From: Eulemur rufifrons | Taxonomy: Eukaryota; Chordata; Mammalia; Primates; Lemuridae | Reading direction: 5' to 3' | Assembly: GCF_041146395.1 (NCBI RefSeq) | Contig: NC_091012.1 | Coordinates: forward strand, 14,932,193-14,996,192 | Length of the DNA stretch: 64,000 nt | In this document: in pieces, positions 52,901 through 63,907 of the stretch | Layout: every line of letters starts with the position of its first letter | Numbering within the stretch: the first letter of the stretch is position 1 | Position numbers and translations under genes: made by a program | The notes under the pieces: generated by a model | What the model was told of the DNA's origin: nothing | The model's database searches: none | The model's input: only the letters and a program-made list of their open reading frames with translations

Positions 52901-53870
52901 CTCTCACAAAAATCAAATCACGGTGGATAACAGACTTAAACCTTAGGCGTGATACAATCAGAATTCTAGAAGAAAATGTAGGAAAGACTCTTACAGACAT
53001 TGGCCTAGGCAAAGAATTTATGAAGAAGACCCCCAAGGCAATCACAGCAGCAACAAAAATAAATGAATGGGACATGATTAAATTAAAAAGCTTCTGCACA
53101 GCCAAAGAAACAGTCCAGAGAATAAACAGACCACCTACAGAATGGGAAAAAATTTTTGCATACTACACATCAGATAAAGGACTGATAACAAGAATCTATT
53201 TAGAACTCAGGAAAATCAGCAAGAAAAAATCAAGCAACCCTATCAAAAAGTGGGCAAAGGACATGAATAGAAATTTTTCAAAAGAAGATATAAAAATGGC
53301 TAACAAACATATGAAAAAGTGTTCAACATCTCTAATCATCAGGGAAATGCAAATCAAAACCACAATGAGATATCACTTAACCCCAGTGAGAATGGCCTTT
53401 ATCAAAAAAACCCAAAACAACACATGTTGGCGTGGGTGTGGAGAGACAGGAACACTAATACACTGCTGGTGGGACTGCAAACTAGTGCAACCTCTGTGGA
53501 AAGCATTATGGAGGTATCTTAAACAGATTCAAGTAGACCTGCCATTTGACCCAGCAATCCCATTACTGGGCATATACCCAAAGGAAAAACGTCATTCTGT
53601 AACAAAGGCACGTGTACTCAAATGTTTATAGCAGCACAATTCACAATAGCAAAGATGTGGAAACAACCCAAATGCCCATCAATACATGATTGGATTAGTA
53701 AACTGTGGTATATGTATACCATGGAATACTACTCAGCTATAAGGAATGATGAAGATACAACATCTCTATGGTTCTCCTGGAGAGAGTTGGAACCCATTAT
53801 ATTAAGTGAAGTATCCCAAGAATGGAAAAACAAGCATCACATGTACTCACCAGAAAATTGGTTTCCTTGA
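49993..53870 (+). pseudogene. L1 ORF2, endonuclease/reverse transcriptase, start lost and late frameshift
   Basis: ORF2p nicks DNA and reverse-transcribes L1 RNA at the nick. The copy at 7006 shows that translation began at an ATG before AQERK. Here that codon is ATA (49993-49995), and no in-frame ATG follows for a long way. From 50080 the frame is open for 1,183 codons. Numbered from there, the endonuclease residues are present (QETHL at 28-32, GDFNTPL near 130, SDHSGI near 214). RT has [26 protein letters not shown] and the catalytic FADD near 686-689, and the late [18 protein letters not shown] motif lies near 1116. A one-base deletion at about 53583-53600 throws the frame to a stop at 53631. 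The last 82 codons continue in another frame (53622-53870, ending SPENWFP). Confidence 0.95.
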
Positions 53871-54234
53871 TCATCACCTAAATACAAATCTGGAAACGAC
53901 ACCAATTGGACATCAGACTGAGGTGGGGGGTGGGGGAAGGGATGGGGGTATGCCTACACAATGAGTGCATTGTGCACCGTTTGGGGAGTGGTAACACTTG
54001 AAGGTGCTGACTCGGGAAAGAGGGGGTGGGGAAAAAATATGAAACTATTGTTTTTAACTTGCACTGTTCACTTAATAATTTATCATGAATATTTCCCATA
54101 TTATTTCATATCATTGTACAAGAAATAATGTATACATTATGAGGACATACTGTATCTAACAAGATATACTGTTAGACTCTTTGATTCTGTAAAATTAAAT
54201 AAAAAAAAAATAAAAAAAAAAACAAAAAACAAAA
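53871..54234 (+). other. L1 3' UTR with a variant terminus and A-rich tail
   Basis: The first 150 bases match other lineage-specific copies (CACCAATTGGACATCAGAC, ATGGGGGTATGCCTACACAA). They include GGTGGGGGGTGGGGGAAGGG (about 53923-53945), a G-rich tract of the sort that is common in L1 3' UTRs and able to form a quadruplex. After GGGGGTGGGGAAAAAATATG the text departs. The usual AATATACATAACCTGAACTT and CCCCATAATATGCTGAAAT are absent, and about 180 bases of AT-rich sequence lead to ATTAAATAAAAAAAAAATAA. Confidence 0.85.
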
Positions 54235-54241
54235 ACAAGCT

Positions 54242-55919
54242 AATGTGCTTCTGCATTATAGTAAAAAAGAAAACAATTACAATTTCAAAAGTAAAATTTT
54301 TTACTAATTGTGCATTAAGATAATAAAATATAGTGAATTTTTAAATTCCTTTTTAGATTGTATGTAAGCAATTTGTCTTGTTAAATTAAATTTAGAAAAG
54401 TTTTAATGTGTCAAAAGTATTGTAGATTGAATAAAGTGTCATTTTGCCACCAACATTAACCTACTCCACATTACTCAACATTGTACATAATGGATGGCAA
54501 CAATGTACTATTGGATTACATAGTAAAATGGCATCTCTTGTGATCCATTTTCCCAGTGGCTTTAAATTCAGATAGTTTAAAGAATAATATTCCAAAAGGT
54601 TCTATTTTTTTCTTTTTTTTTTTTGTGCAATGACATTATTACTGTAATGGTTATAATAAAGATTGTCCAGTATAATCAAAAGCCATAGGATTCTGAACAC
54701 TGAAAGTCTATCTGTAACATTTTATCCTACATTTTTCTTTGAACATGCAACTTCTCTGGCCTGTGAAACACATACAGACATATTTTTTATTTATGTGAAT
54801 TTAAATATACAAATATATCACTGTGAAGATTAACTTTAGGAGCAATACAACTACACAAAAATAATTATGTTTGTTTGAATGTGGACCTATACCTATTTTG
54901 AAAAGAAAATATATACTGTGAAAAAAAATAATTTAAAAACTGTTGAGAATTTAGAAGCACACTAGAAACCTCAAAGATTCTGAAATTAAGTCTATTTTTG
55001 CTTTACATTGCATTAACTTCCTAAAATCTTAAAGCTTCCAGTTCAGAATCTCCCCATACAAATTCTTTGTTCTCACTTGCTTTGTACTCATGCAAAACCT
55101 AATATGTAATTTTCTTAATTGAAGTTCATGAAGTATTCTTTATATGACCTGCTCAGGGATTATAAAATCGATTTTTATAAAATTTAATGGTGCTCATAAA
55201 ATAATCTGAAGATGTGAGTATTTTCAAAGTGTAATAATTGACATTTTATTTACTTAGTACATTCTATTTTTTCCTTCTAAATTGAGGAATCCTATTTAGG
55301 CCACTTGTTTTTGGTTATTGTTTCTTTCATTTTCTGTTATTAACATAATTGATTTATTGACTTTATTAGGCCAATTAGTTAAGGGAAACACTGGGAAGAC
55401 TCCATAAATTATGAGGTTCTTTTGACATTTAAATAGAGGGAAAAATGATGGGGCAGTACTAGGTTTGTAAGAGATACTTTATAATTAGCAGTAAATATTC
55501 CTGTGGGAATGAATTTGTCACTGAAGGTAAGAGATTGAAAATATCCATGGTTTCTAAATGGCATTGACACTGCTTGTGGAGAGAGGACACCTGTGCAACA
55601 ACCAACTCTCTATATTTATAAATAGAAATTATGTTTCTTTCATTTTATAATTATCTCTAATTTTGCTCTATTTTTATCTTTATTCCAAGCCACAAATGTA
55701 TCACAATGATTCATCTTTTTGCCTGTGTCAGGGCTACAACCTTTGCATGATTTTTTTCCTGACCCCATGCCATTTCACACAATACTTCAAAAGTTCTGAT
55801 GAGAAGTTCAGCATTTTTTAATTTGGTGAAAAATTATTTTTTTCTAGAGGCTATGTGGCTATTTATAGGTTATTAATGCAGCATTCTGATTACTTAATTA
55901 GGCTATAGGGAATCAGTGT
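54242..55919. other. AT-rich unassigned interval
   Basis: Unique-looking AT-rich DNA with T-runs. No gene or repeat recognised. Confidence 0.4.
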
Positions 55920-56640
55920 CCTAAGCTTAAAGTAAAAGCCTTAAAACACAAGCAAAGCTAAACAATTCTGACTACCAAAGGATTAAATCAGGCAGACAAC
56001 ATTATTTTTCTTTATAAAAGAAAAATGTTATTAGATCCTAATACATAATGTCATAAATATGAAAGTAATTAAAATAAGTTATGCATTCATAACATGCCTA
56101 TGGTAAGTGCTACATAAAGAAACACATCCGAATTTGGAAGACTCTTAATATTTTGTGGTAAGTGAAAAATTTTGAATTTAATTTTCTATGAAATACTTAT
56201 AGTACAACATATGCTCCAATGTGGAATCTCTTTATGAATGTGCCTTTTAGTGTTAGAAAATAACAATATAATCTCAGAACAATCTCTGTGGATTTACAAT
56301 TTGGAATAATCTTTCTTTTTCTGATACTGCAATCTTAGAGAATTTATTTTACATTCCATTATTTCAGTGGCTGCAATGCATAGTCCATAGTTTTCACTTT
56401 TAGTCATCTTTCTGTGGCCAACGTTTTAGTCATTCTCTCTGGAGGAATCTCAAAGATCTTGGCAGCTTTTTGATTGAAAATTTCTTCAGTGATTTTCAAT
56501 GCAATCTGTTTTCTGTGTTCACAGTGGTCAGTGTTGGGACAGTAAGCACCAAATATCCCTTTAGTGTCTGCCATACCATAATCATCAGTACCAGGAAGTC
56601 CAGGTGACCAGAGCTTAAAATAAAAGCCTTAAAGTACATT
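55920..56640. repeat. Pair of near-identical 23-base direct repeats 690 bases apart
   Basis: AGCTTAAAGTAAAAGCCTTA AA at about 55923 and AGCTTAAAATAAAAGCCTTA AA at about 56612 differ at one base. The bracketed DNA includes a 60-odd-codon minus-strand open stretch. See findings. Confidence 0.7.
56391..56611 (-). other. Protein-like minus-strand open stretch of unknown origin
   Basis: On the minus strand one frame is open for more than 60 codons and reads like globular protein: PGLPGTDDYGMADTKGIFG, then AYCPNTDHCEHRKQIALKI, then TEEIFNQKAAKIFEIPPERM, and stops at TGA near 56402. It has no nearby ATG in that frame that would make a natural start, no poly(A), and I do not recognise the parent. 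It may be a fragment of a retrocopy or an exon. Confidence 0.35.
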
Positions 56641-56834
56641 GACCCCTTCCATGTTCTATGCTGAACCATGAATGTGCAGGTAAATATCAGAGTTGCTTTG
56701 CTAACGAGTGACAGATAGAATGACAAAAACAGCACTACAACTATACATTTTTGATACTATTCAGCTAAGCTTATGAAAATGACTCAGGCTCAGTATTTGG
56801 AACATTGCTATATGATGATTTGTATTGATTTGTT

Positions 56835-57811
56835 TTTTAATTGACAGATAACCTTATATGTATTTATCATGTAAAATATGATTTGAAGTGTATATATCCA
56901 TTGTTAAATGCCAAAGTGTAGCTAATTATCAAGTGCTGTACTTCACATATTATCACTTTTGTGGTGAAGAACACTTAACATTGACTCTCTTAGCATATTT
57001 CAAAGACACAATATATCTTCATTAAATATAATCAGCATGCCGTACAACAGACCTCTTGAATTTATACTTTCTATCTAACTGAAATTATGTGTCCTTTAAA
57101 AAAACATCTCCACAAGCCCAGTCTTTGCTAAAAACCCTAATCTCCAGGGCCACCATACTACTGTCTACTGCAATGAGATCAATATTTTTGGATTCTACAT
57201 GTGAGCCAAATTATGAGGTATGTGCATTTCTGTACCTGGCTTATTTCAACTCACATGTTCTTTATGTTCACCCATGTGATTTAAAATGAGAGAATTTTTA
57301 TTTTTATGGATGGATTAATAGTATTGCATCGTGTATACATATTCATACTATGTTCTTTATTCATCTTTCAATGACAGGCACATAGGTTGATATTATATCT
57401 TGGCTACTATGAATAGCGCCACAATAAACATGGAAGTGAAGATGTGTTTAAACATACTGATAACATTTTTCTGAGATATTTATACAGAGTTGTGATTGGT
57501 GTACCATACAGTTTTTTAAATTTTTAATTCCTAAAGAAATCTTTATACTGCTTTTTATAAGGTACTGATTTACATTCCCACCAACTGTGTGCAAGCATTC
57601 CTCTTTCTTCCACATATTTGACAAAACTGGTTATAATATATCTTTTTCATAGTAGTCATTCTAAAAGGATAAGTTGAGATCTCATAGCGGATTTGAATTG
57701 CCATTTCCTGATGATGACTTACCTTAAGGATTTTTTCATATATATGTTGGACATTTGTGGGTCTTTTTTGACAAATGTCTACTTAAGTCTATTGTCCATT
57801 TTAAAATTTTT
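56835..57811 (-). mobile_element. Older L1 (L1MA/B-type) 3' end, antisense
   Basis: CACTTTTGTGGTGAAGAACA, CTTAACATTGACTCTCTTAG, CATGCCGTACAACAGACCTC and TGAATTTATACTTTCTATCT AACTG are the antisense L1MA-class 3' UTR. The element then continues through late ORF2 text (ACCAACTGTGTGCAAGCATT, GGACATTTGTGGGTCTTTTT TGAC). It ends where another antisense L1 3' terminus begins at 57812. Confidence 0.8.
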
Positions 57812-58790
57812 AATTATTGTGGGTAAATAACAGTTGTATATATTTATAGGATTCATGTGATGATTTGACACGGGAATATTGTGTGCATTAATCAAATCAG
57901 GGTGATGGGGTATCCATCACCTCAGGTATTTATAATTTCTTTGTGTTAGATTCATTGTAATTCCAATTTCTTAATTATTTTATAGTATAGCCTATCCTAT
58001 TATTGATTATCATCACTAGGTTGTACTGTTAAATACCATTAATTCTAACTATATTTTTGTACCTATTAACTGTCCCCAATTTATCCCCCTACCTGATGCT
58101 TTTGCCAGCCTCTAGTCATCGTCATTCTATGCTCTGTTTCCATGAAGTCAATTAGTTTTAATATTTACCTCCCACATATGAGTGAGAACACGTTAGATTT
58201 GTCTTTCTATTCTTGGCTTATTTCACTTAACATAATGCTCTTCAGTTCTATCTATGTTGTTGCAAATGGCAGAATTTTATTCTTTTTGTGGCTATATAAT
58301 ATTCCGTGGCATATATGTACCACGGTTTCTCTCTCATTAATATATTGATGGACACTTTTGTTGACTCCATATCTTGGCTATTGTGAATGCTAGAAGAATA
58401 AACATAGGAGTGAATATATCTTTTTGATACACTGATATTTCTTCCTTTAGATATATAACTAGCTGGGGGACTGCTATTTTTAGTTTTTTGAGGAACGTTC
58501 TATACTTGTCTGCATAGTGGTTGCACTAATTCACATTCCTGGCAAGAGCATACAAAGGAACCCATTTCTCTAGATCCTTGCCACCATTCGATATTGTCTG
58601 TGCTTTTGATAAAAGCAATTTTAACTGGAGTGAGATGGTATCTCATTGTGGTTTTGATTTGCATTTATCTGTTGTCTAATGGCGTTCACCATTTTTTTTG
58701 TTTGTTTGTTTTGTTTACCTGGAGGCCATTTGTGTATCATCTTTTGAGAAACATCTTTTCAGATATTTTGCTGATTTTTTTTGTGAATTA
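57812..58790 (-). mobile_element. Older L1 (L1MA-type), antisense, 3' part
   Basis: Begins with a 3' terminus (TTTAATTATTGTGGGTAAAT, AACAGTTGTATATATTTATA GG) and GGGGTATCCATCACCTCAGG, then TCCCACATATGAGTGAGAAC, GTGGTTGCACTAATTCACAT and TGAGATGGTATCTCATTGTG. It breaks off at about 58790 in the text before CTGATTTTTTT. The same ORF2 reading resumes at 60215, so this element is split by inserted DNA. Confidence 0.82.
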
Positions 58791-59444
58791 ACATTGGAAA
58801 ACCATAATTTATTATAAAGGGAATACTACAAAAAAGCAAAACTCAACAAAATGGTCAAATCATTTAAAACAGAAACAAATATTGGCTAAAGCTAAAAGTT
58901 ATCAAACCATTTATACTCTAAAATTTGTGATTAATTGTGAGATTAGAAGGCTATTTAGGTAATTTCACAAAGAAATGTACAGTAAAGATCTTCATAATAT
59001 ATTTGTGAGTGTATCCATTGGAAGAGAATTTTAAAGCTGGTAAAATAGGAGAGGAATGCGGTAGGAGGTTTCAAGAACATGTGAAGCCGACATTACAAGC
59101 CACATCTTTCCTGAAATGGCAAAAAAACCCAACAAAACAAAAAAAGTCCCCTGGATAAAATTTTGCTAACTATAGAAATTACCAAGACAGTTCACCTATG
59201 TGTGATGAGCAGTGTTCAGAAAAATTAGGCCAGACTTGCTGGTATGGGAGTAACTGCATATACCCAAACCTTCAGTGCCACCAACACCAGCTTTCTTATA
59301 TCTCCCCCACATAGCCCCAAAAGCAACAGGACAAATTCTGGTAAAATATCCGCCCCCTCAAAAGGACCCTATTCTTGAATTCTCTCTCCTCTCAGAGTCA
59401 AGAGTTCATCCAGTGTGTTCAAACAGACCATATATTTGATCTTT
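58791..59444. other. Unassigned DNA inserted between two halves of an L1
   Basis: About 650 bases lacking L1 homology that, with the following lineage-specific L1, separate the two halves of an older L1. The origin is not recognised. An LTR or other repeat is possible. Confidence 0.4.
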
Positions 59445-60214
59445 TAATTTTTTTTATTTCAGCATATTATGGGGATACAAATATCTAGGTTACGTATATT
59501 GCCTTTGTCCAAGGAGAGTCAGTACTTCAAGCGTGGCCATCCCCCAGAGAGTATGCACCGCACCCATTAGGTGTGTACATACTCATCCCCTACTCCCCCT
59601 CCCATCTGCCCAGCACCCAATGAATGTTATTCCTATATGTGCATTGAAGTGTTGATCAGTAAAATCCAATTTGATGGTGAGTACATGTGGTGCTTGTTTT
59701 TCCATTCTTGAGATCCTTCACATAGTAGACTGGGTTCCAGCTCTATCCAGGACAATACAAGAGTACTATATCACCATTTTTTTTTTTTTGTGGCTGACAA
59801 CTCCATGGTATACATATACCACATTTTATTAATCCACACATATATTGAGGGGCACATAAGTTGTTTCCACATCTTTGTAATTGTGAATTGTGCTGCTATA
59901 AATACTCAAGTGCAGATGTCTTTTTTATAGAATGTCTTTTGTTCTTTTGGGTAGATGCCCAGTAATGGGATTGCTGGAGCAAATGATAGTTCTACCTGTA
60001 GCTCCTTGAGGTATCTCCATATTGCTTTCCACAGAGGTTGTACTAGTTTTCATTCCCACCAGCAGTGTATGAGTGTTCCTAGCTCTCCACATCAACGCCA
60101 ACATTTATTGTTTTGGGACATTTTGATAAAGTCCATTCTCACTGGAGATAAGTGATATCAATGTGGATTTGATTTCCATTTCCCTGATAATTAGAGATGT
60201 TGAGCATTTTTTTT
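59445..60214 (-). mobile_element. Lineage-specific L1 tail, antisense
   Basis: TTTTATTTCAGCATATTATG, GGGATACAAATATCTAGGTT, the 3' UTR and late ORF2 (CACCAGCAGTGTATGAGTGT, TTGTTTTGGGACATTTTGAT) up to GAGATGTTGAGCATTTTTT. The 3' UTR has a single copy of the duplicated unit. Confidence 0.88.
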
Positions 60215-61200
60215 TTATTATTTGATTGTATCCTACTGAGTATTGGAGCTCCTTACATAGTCTAGTTATCAATCCCTCATCAGATGGGCAGTTTGTAAAC
60301 ATTTACTCTCATTCTGTGAGTTGTCTCTTCACTTTGTTGATTGTCTTCTTTGCTGTGCAGAAGCTTTTTATCTTGACATGATCCCATTTGTCCAGTGTTG
60401 CCTTGGTTTTCTGTGCTTTGGGTGTATTACTGAAGAAGCCCCAGCCAATACCAATGTCCTGAAGCATTTCCCCATGTTTTCTTAGAAGTCCCATAGTATG
60501 AGGTCTTAGATTTAAGTTTTTAATCCATTTTGATGTGATTTTTTTATTGGGTGAGTGATGAGGGTCTACTTTCATTATTTTTCATATGGACATCCAGTCT
60601 TCCCAGCAGTCTGTATTGAAGAGACCATCCTTTCTCTGCTCTATGTTCTTGGCAACTTTGTTGAAGATAAGTTCACTGTAGATGCGTGGACTTCTTTCTG
60701 GGATCTCCATTCTGTTCGGTTGGTTAATGTGTTTGTTTTTATGCCAGTGCCATGTCGTTTTGTTTCCTACAGCCCTGTAGTGTAATTTGAAGTCAGGTAA
60801 TGTATTGTGATTCCTCCATTTTTGTCCTTTTTGCTCAGGAAGGCTTTGGATATCCTGGGTCTCTTTGTGTTCCATATAAATTTTAGGATTTTTCTGTTTC
60901 AGTGAAGAATGTTATTTTTATTTTGATAGATATTGCATTGATTCTAAGATTGCTTTGGATAGAATTTACTTTTCAACACTATTGATTTTTCAATCCATTA
61001 GCATGAATTATCTTTCCATTTTCTGTGTCATTTTCAATTTTTCAATTTTTTGTAGTTTTCATTGTAGAGATCTTTCTTTTCTTTGGTTAAGTTTATTCCT
61101 AGGTATTTTATTTTATTTGTAGCTATAGTAAATAGGATTACTATTTTGATTTCCTTTTCAGAATACTTACTGTTGGCATATAAAAATGGTAATGATTTTT
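60215..61200 (-). mobile_element. Older L1, antisense, continuation of the 57812 element
   Basis: TCCTACTGAGTATTGGAGCT, CCCTCATCAGATGGGCAGTT, GTGAGTTGTCTCTTCACTTT and GCTGTGCAGAAGCTTTTTAT continue the ORF2 text that stops at 58790. It goes on through GTGCCATGTCGTTTTG and ATTCCTAGGTATTTTATTTT and fades near 61200. Together with 57812-58790 it forms one L1 of about 2 kb. Confidence 0.78.
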
Positions 61201-61879
61201 TTTTCTCAACCAAAGAAGTTTATGAATGAGAAATGGAATGAGGGGTGTAAACAAATAATTACATCACAACCTAAGTAGCATGATTAGGGTTATACACAAT
61301 GTACCCTAGGAACACAGAGGGAAAAAGTCACAACTAGAAATATCAACCCTGGAGCCAGGATACCCTAACAGTGCAATTTCGTGAACATATGAATCACACG
61401 TTGCTTTCATTATAAGTATCCCAGATGGCAACTGATTAAACGTGACCTAAGTAAACTTTTAAAAGGATTAATTTTGATATAAGAGATGAGTGAAGGGTTT
61501 GCTTTTTAAAATTTCTAATTTAGAAGCTCTGTAATTTCACACTAATTTAAGTCAAACTACTTTAAATTGAAACATGTCTCCATGGGGCTGGTCCATATTA
61601 ATTGAGTATTTGCATGTGCAACTCATAATTGCTGCCAAGATTTTAAAGTTATTTCTCTCAGATATTGCTCCTGAAGATGAAGTTAAGGAAAGACAAAACG
61701 ATACTACTATTTATTAAACACAAATATATTATTTAATCCTCAAAGTACTCATATCATAAAGATACCATCAACACCATTTAAAAAAAGAAGAAATTTTATA
61801 TCAAGAGTTTGAATAACTTTCTGAAAAATGTTTATGAAAAATTCATTTAAACTCAGGACTAAGTTTAAATATAAGAACA
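61201..61879. other. Unassigned interval
   Basis: AT-rich. No repeat or gene recognised. Confidence 0.4.
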
Positions 61880-62221
61880 GGCCGGGCGCGGTGGCTCACG
61901 CCTGTAATCCTAGCTCTCTGGGAGGCCGAGGTGGGCGGATCGTTTGAGCTCAGGAGTTCGAGACCAGCCTGAGCAAGAGCGAGACCCCATCTCTACTAAA
62001 AATAGAAAGAAATTATATGGACAGCTAAAAATATATACAGAAAAAATGAGCCGGGCATGGTGGCGCATGCCTGTAGTCCCAGCTACTCGGGAGGCTGAGA
62101 CAGGAGGATCGCTTGAGCTCAGGAGTTTGAGGTTGCTGTGAGCTAGGCTGACGCCACGGCACTCACTCTAGCCCGGGCAACAGAGTGAGACTCTGTCTCA
62201 AAAAAAAAAAAAAAAAAAAAG
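61880..62221 (+). mobile_element. Alu, lemur-type, young-looking
   Basis: GGCCGGGCGCGGTGGCTCAC to a pure A-tail, with linker AGAAAGAAATTATATGGACA then GCTAAAAATATATACAG. It retains CpGs (GCCGGGC, GACGCCACGGC) and is among the least diverged Alus here. I did not find a convincing target duplication. Confidence 0.96.
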
Positions 62222-62261
62222 AATGAAGACAAAAATTTGGCATTGCTTTTATGTTTTTATT

Positions 62262-63187
62262 ATTTTTATTTTTTTTATTTTTTTATTTATTTCAACTTAT
62301 CATGGGGATACATAAGTTCAGGTTATATATACTGCCCATGTCCCACCCATCCCCCCGAGTCAGAGCTTCAAGCGTGTCCATTCCCCAGACAGTGCACATA
62401 GCACGCATCATGTAGCTATACCTCCATCCCCTCCTCCCAACCCCAATCCCCCGGAGTCAGAACATTCAAGCGTGTCCATTCGCCAAACAGTGTGCAACGC
62501 ACTCATCATGTAGGTATACACCCATCCCCTCCTCCCACCGCCCACCTCAGTCCAATACCCAATTGGTGTTATTCCCAAATGTGCACTTACGTGATGATCA
62601 GGGAAACCAATTTGCTGGTGAGTACATGTGGTGCTTATTTTTCCATTCTTGAGATACTTCACTTAATAGAATGCGTTCCAACTCTCTCCAGGAGAAAGTA
62701 CAAAAGTGATTCTATATCACCATTATTTCTTATAGCTGAGTAATATTCCATGGAATACATATACCACATTTTACTAATCCACTCATGAATTGATGGGTAT
62801 TTGGGTTGTTTCCACATCTTTGCAATTGTGAATTGTGCTGCTATAAAAATTCAGGTGCAGGTGTCTTTTTTATAGAATGACTTTTGTTCTTCTGGGTAGA
62901 TGCCTAATAATGGGATTGCTGGATCGAATGGTAGGTCTACTTGAATCTGTTTAAGGTATCCCCATAATGCTTTCCGTAGGGGTTGCACTAGTTTGCAGTC
63001 CCACCAGCAGTGTATGAGTGTTCCTGTGTCTCCACATCCACTCCAACATGTATTGTTTCGGGACTTTTCGATAAAGGCCGTTCTCACTGGAGTTAAGTGA
63101 TATCTCATTGTGGTTTTGATTTGCATTTCCCTGATGATTAGAGATGTTGAACATTTTTTCATATGTTTGTTAGCCATTCTTTTTTTT
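62262..63187 (-). mobile_element. Lineage-specific L1 tail with duplicated 3' UTR unit, antisense
   Basis: TTTCAACTTATCATGGGGAT, the 3' UTR and late ORF2 (antisense of IHCWWDC and MRYHLTPVR) up to TGTTTGTTAGCCATTCTT, where the poly(T) of another L1 begins. The 3' UTR carries GAGTCAG units at 62357 and 62454, a 97-base tandem duplication. Confidence 0.92.
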
Positions 63188-63907
63188 TTTCCAATATATT
63201 TTATTTTATTTTTTTGTTTTTCAGCTCATTATGGGGGTACAAAAGATCAGGCTATATACATTGCCCATGCCTCCCCATCCCCCGAGTCTGTGTTTCAATT
63301 GTGTCCATTCCCTAGACAGTGCACATCACACTCATCATGTAGGTGTGCACCCATCCCCTCCCCCCACCCCATCCCCCCCAGTCAAAACCTCAAGCGTGAC
63401 CATTCCCCAGGCAGTGCGCATCGCACTCATCAAGTAGGTATACACCCATCCCTTCCACCCAGCCCCCACCTCTGTCTGATACCCAAATGGTGTTATTCCC
63501 AAATGTGCACTCAGAGAAACCAGTTTGCTGGTGAGTACATGTGGTGCTTGTTTTTCCATTATTGGGATACTTCACTTAATAGAATGGGTTCCAACTCTCT
63601 CCACGAGAACCACAGAGATGCCATATCGCCATTATTTCTAATAGTTAATATTCCATGGTATACATATACCACATTTTGCTATCCATTCATGAATTGATGG
63701 GCATTTGTGTTGTTTCCACATCTTTGCGATTGTGAATTGTGCTGCTATAAACATTCGGTGTCTTTTTTATAGAATGACTTTTGTTCTTCTGGGTAGATGC
63801 CCAATAATGGGATTGCTAGATTGAATGGTAGGTCTACTTGAATCTGTTTAAGGTATCTTCATATTGTTTTCCACTGGGGTTGCAATAGTTTACAGTCCCA
63901 CCAGCAG
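63188..63907 (-). mobile_element. Lineage-specific L1 tail with duplicated 3' UTR unit, antisense
   Basis: TTTCAGCTCATTATGGGGGT, ACAAAAGATCAGGCTATATA, then 3' UTR units near 63284 and 63380 (96-97 bases apart) and late ORF2 up to GTCCCACCAGCAG. At 63907 the orientation flips to a plus-strand L1. Confidence 0.92.

Larger units (their letters stand above)
46485..54234 (+). mobile_element. Near full-length lineage-specific L1 (about 7.75 kb)
   Basis: It has all parts in order: GGGGAGAGATCAAAGATGGC start, a long GC-rich then pyrimidine-rich 5' UTR (46485-48948), ORF1 (48949-49929), a 60-odd-base spacer, ORF2 (49993-53870), a G-rich 3' UTR and an A-rich tail. Damage is light but sufficient to inactivate it: two stops in ORF1, loss of the ORF2 initiator, and one small deletion near the ORF2 end. 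It is the reference for most other L1 pieces in the window. Its terminal 3' 180 bases differ from the sister copies. Confidence 0.96.
46478..54241. repeat. Probable target-site duplication of the full-length L1
   Basis: ACAAGCT occurs at 46478-46484, immediately before the L1 5' end, and at 54235-54241, immediately after its A-rich tail. It is short (7 bases), and the first A of the right copy cannot be separated from the tail. Confidence 0.55.
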
